A stretch of DNA of 5,466 nt from Candidatus Zymogenus sp. (lineage in GTDB: Bacteria > Desulfobacterota > Zymogenia > Zymogenales > Zymogenaceae): the NCBI GenBank assembly GCA_030613285.1, contig JAUWME010000184.1, positions 1-5,466 of the forward strand, read 5' to 3'. Positions 4,028-5,466 of this stretch are shown here, one piece after another; the stretch's first letter is position 1; each line of letters opens with the position of its first letter. The translations under genes and the position numbers were made by a program. The notes below the pieces were generated by a model, which was given only the letters and a program-made list of their open reading frames with translations, did no database searches and was not told the DNA's origin.

Positions 4028-5466
4028 ATGAGTAAAGGGCTGGGAGAGTTGCTTGTCAGAAATAATGTAATTACAAATGATGAGCTACAAAAAGCGGTTG
4101 CAGAACAAAAGAGCTCTGGCGGCAGGCTTGGGAAGGAATTAGCTAAACTTGGCTTCCTGTCGGAAACTGAGATGACCGAGTTTGTCAGCTCCCAATATAA
4201 AGTTCCATCTATTAACCTCAAGGAGTATGAGATCGACACCGATGTATTAAAATATGTCAATTCCAGCATTGCAAAGAAGAATTTACTCATACCAGTATCT
4301 CGTTCAGGTTCCAATTTGGTCATCGCCATGGCAGACCCTTCTAATATGCAGGTGATTGAGGATGTGCGATTTGTTACTGGGTTTAACATTGATGTAGTTG
4401 TGGCATCAGAAGTGGACATTATTGATGCTATAAAGAAAAACTACGGCGCCAAGGGTATGGGAGGCATGGGATCTGTAGCTATTGACGCTGGGGATTTCGG
4501 CCTTGAGGATGATGATGCGGGATCGTTCAGTGACATGGAAGAAGATGATGTGGTGGAAGTGGAGGATTTTGATGCTTTGGTTCACGGCGCTGTAGACACC
4601 GTTGAGGTTGTAGACACATCCGCAGAAGAAGAAGGTTCCGAGAACGTTGAAGCCCCAATTATTAAACTTGTAAATGGAATTCTTATCAAAGCCATCAAAC
4701 TGGGTGTATCAGATATCCATTTTGAGCCATACGAAAAGGCATACAGAGTTAGATACAGGCTTGACGGGGTGTTGAGAAAGGCGATGGGACTTCCCCTCAA
4801 GATCAAAAACGCCATCACATCAAGGGTCAAGATTATGTCGAGACTCGACATTGCCGAAAAACGCCTACCCCAAGATGGTCGCATCAAGCTAAAACTCGGT
4901 AAAACCCGTGAGATGGATTTCAGGGTCTCTGTACTTCCGGTCCTTTTTGGTGAGAAGATTGTGTTGAGGCTCCTTGACAAATCGAATCTCCAGCTTGATA
5001 TGACAAAGCTGGGGTTTGATCCGGAGCCACTGGAAAGATTTAAAGATGCAATCCACCAACCCTACGGAATGGTTTTGGTTACTGGCCCAACGGGTTCTGG
5101 AAAGACCACAACGCTCTATTCCGCACTTTCGGAGCTTAACAAAGAATCGGACAACATCATGACCGCCGAGGATCCGGTGGAGTTCAACCTCTCCGGGATC
5201 AATCAAGTCCAGATGCACGACGATATTGGACTGAACTTCGCCGCCGCCCTAAGGTCTTTTCTTCGACAAGACCCAGACATAGTCATGGTCGGTGAGATAC
5301 GCGACTTTGAAACCGCAGAAATTGCCATCAAAGCGGCCCTTACCGGACACCTTGTCCTCTCGACTCTTCACACAAACGATGCCCCATCCACCGTAAACCG
5401 ATTGCTAAACATGGGTGTCGAGCCCTTCCTTGTAACTTCATCACTAAACGCCATTGTGGCCCAAAG
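4028..5466 (+). CDS. pilB: Type IV pilus assembly (extension) ATPase PilB, 3' end outside window
   Basis: Partial: 479 complete codons, running off the window. PilB is the cytoplasmic hexameric ATPase that drives pilin polymerisation with the platform protein PilC. Residues 1-140 are an MshEN-type N-domain with two 24-residue motifs (4-27 and 33-56). Residues 143-212 are an acidic linker. The N2 domain begins near 211 (SDIHFEPYEKAYRVRYRLDG). The ATPase core has Walker A GPTGSGKTT at 353-361, an Asp box around AEDPVE (380-385), Walker B with DPDIVMVGEIRD (415-426) and a His box LTGHLVLSTLHTND (438-451). The sequence ends at AIVAQ, just before the expected zinc-binding Cys region. ATG is chosen because AAGAGG at 4014-4019 sits eight bases upstream. 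GspE of type II secretion is the alternative; the core reads closer to the Geobacter-type PilB that I remember. Confidence 0.93.
   Translation, partial: MSKGLGELLVRNNVITNDELQKAVAEQKSSGGRLGKELAKLGFLSETEMTEFVSSQYKVPSINLKEYEIDTDVLKYVNSSIAKKNLLIPVSRSGSNLVIAMADPSNMQVIEDVRFVTGFNIDVVVASEVDIIDAIKKNYGAKGMGGMGSVAIDAGDFGLEDDDAGSFSDMEEDDVVEVEDFDALVHGAVDTVEVVDTSAEEEGSENVEAPIIKLVNGILIKAIKLGVSDIHFEPYEKAYRVRYRLDGVLRKAMGLPLKIKNAITSRVKIMSRLDIAEKRLPQDGRIKLKLGKTREMDFRVSVLPVLFGEKIVLRLLDKSNLQLDMTKLGFDPEPLERFKDAIHQPYGMVLVTGPTGSGKTTTLYSALSELNKESDNIMTAEDPVEFNLSGINQVQMHDDIGLNFAAALRSFLRQDPDIVMVGEIRDFETAEIAIKAALTGHLVLSTLHTNDAPSTVNRLLNMGVEPFLVTSSLNAIVAQ

Noticed and set aside
3907..4419. Long open frame on the minus strand across the pilB start
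   Set aside because: It is antisense to well-supported PilB codons and to the pilB promoter, and its translation is Ser/Thr-rich with no recognisable domain.

Overview
The window reads as an ordinary chromosomal stretch from a Gram-negative, moderately AT-rich bacterium. The PilB-type ATPase, the COG0731-like radical SAM protein and the short periplasmic TPR proteins look most like those I associate with Desulfobacterota and relatives (the former Deltaproteobacteria, Geobacter-like). This is judged from remembered family sequences, not from a search. There is no sign of a phage, insertion sequence, CRISPR array, tRNA or rRNA. All genes lie on the + strand.

Layout. (1) 26-961 is a complete radical SAM protein with a C-terminal winged helix. 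(2) 962-1454 is an AT-rich gap with no convincing gene. It holds a likely promoter and a 7-bp palindrome that resembles dispersed intergenic repeats. (3) 1455-3745 is a compact three-gene unit: an exported protein with a poorly known N-terminal domain followed by TPRs, a second exported TPR protein that is its tandem paralogue, and shikimate dehydrogenase (aroE), whose start overlaps the stop of the second TPR gene. (4) 3746-4027 is a gap with a good sigma70-type promoter and a gapped direct repeat. (5) From 4028 to the window end is pilB, the type IV pilus extension ATPase, cut off just after the His box.

How they may work together. PilB powers pilus assembly, and its N-terminal domain has the tandem 24-residue layout of c-di-GMP-binding MshEN domains. 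The two TPR proteins are predicted to act in the periplasm and could be envelope-assembly or envelope-protection factors. The first carries a region faintly resembling the Ivy lysozyme inhibitor family. AroE is a housekeeping enzyme of aromatic amino acid synthesis and seems to be a passenger in this unit.

The most unusual signal is non-coding. The pattern ATCAAA-N8-TTGAC occurs three times, once at the putative -35 of the TPR operon and twice in front of pilB, where one copy is the -35. This suggests shared control of the two transcription units, but it remains a hypothesis.
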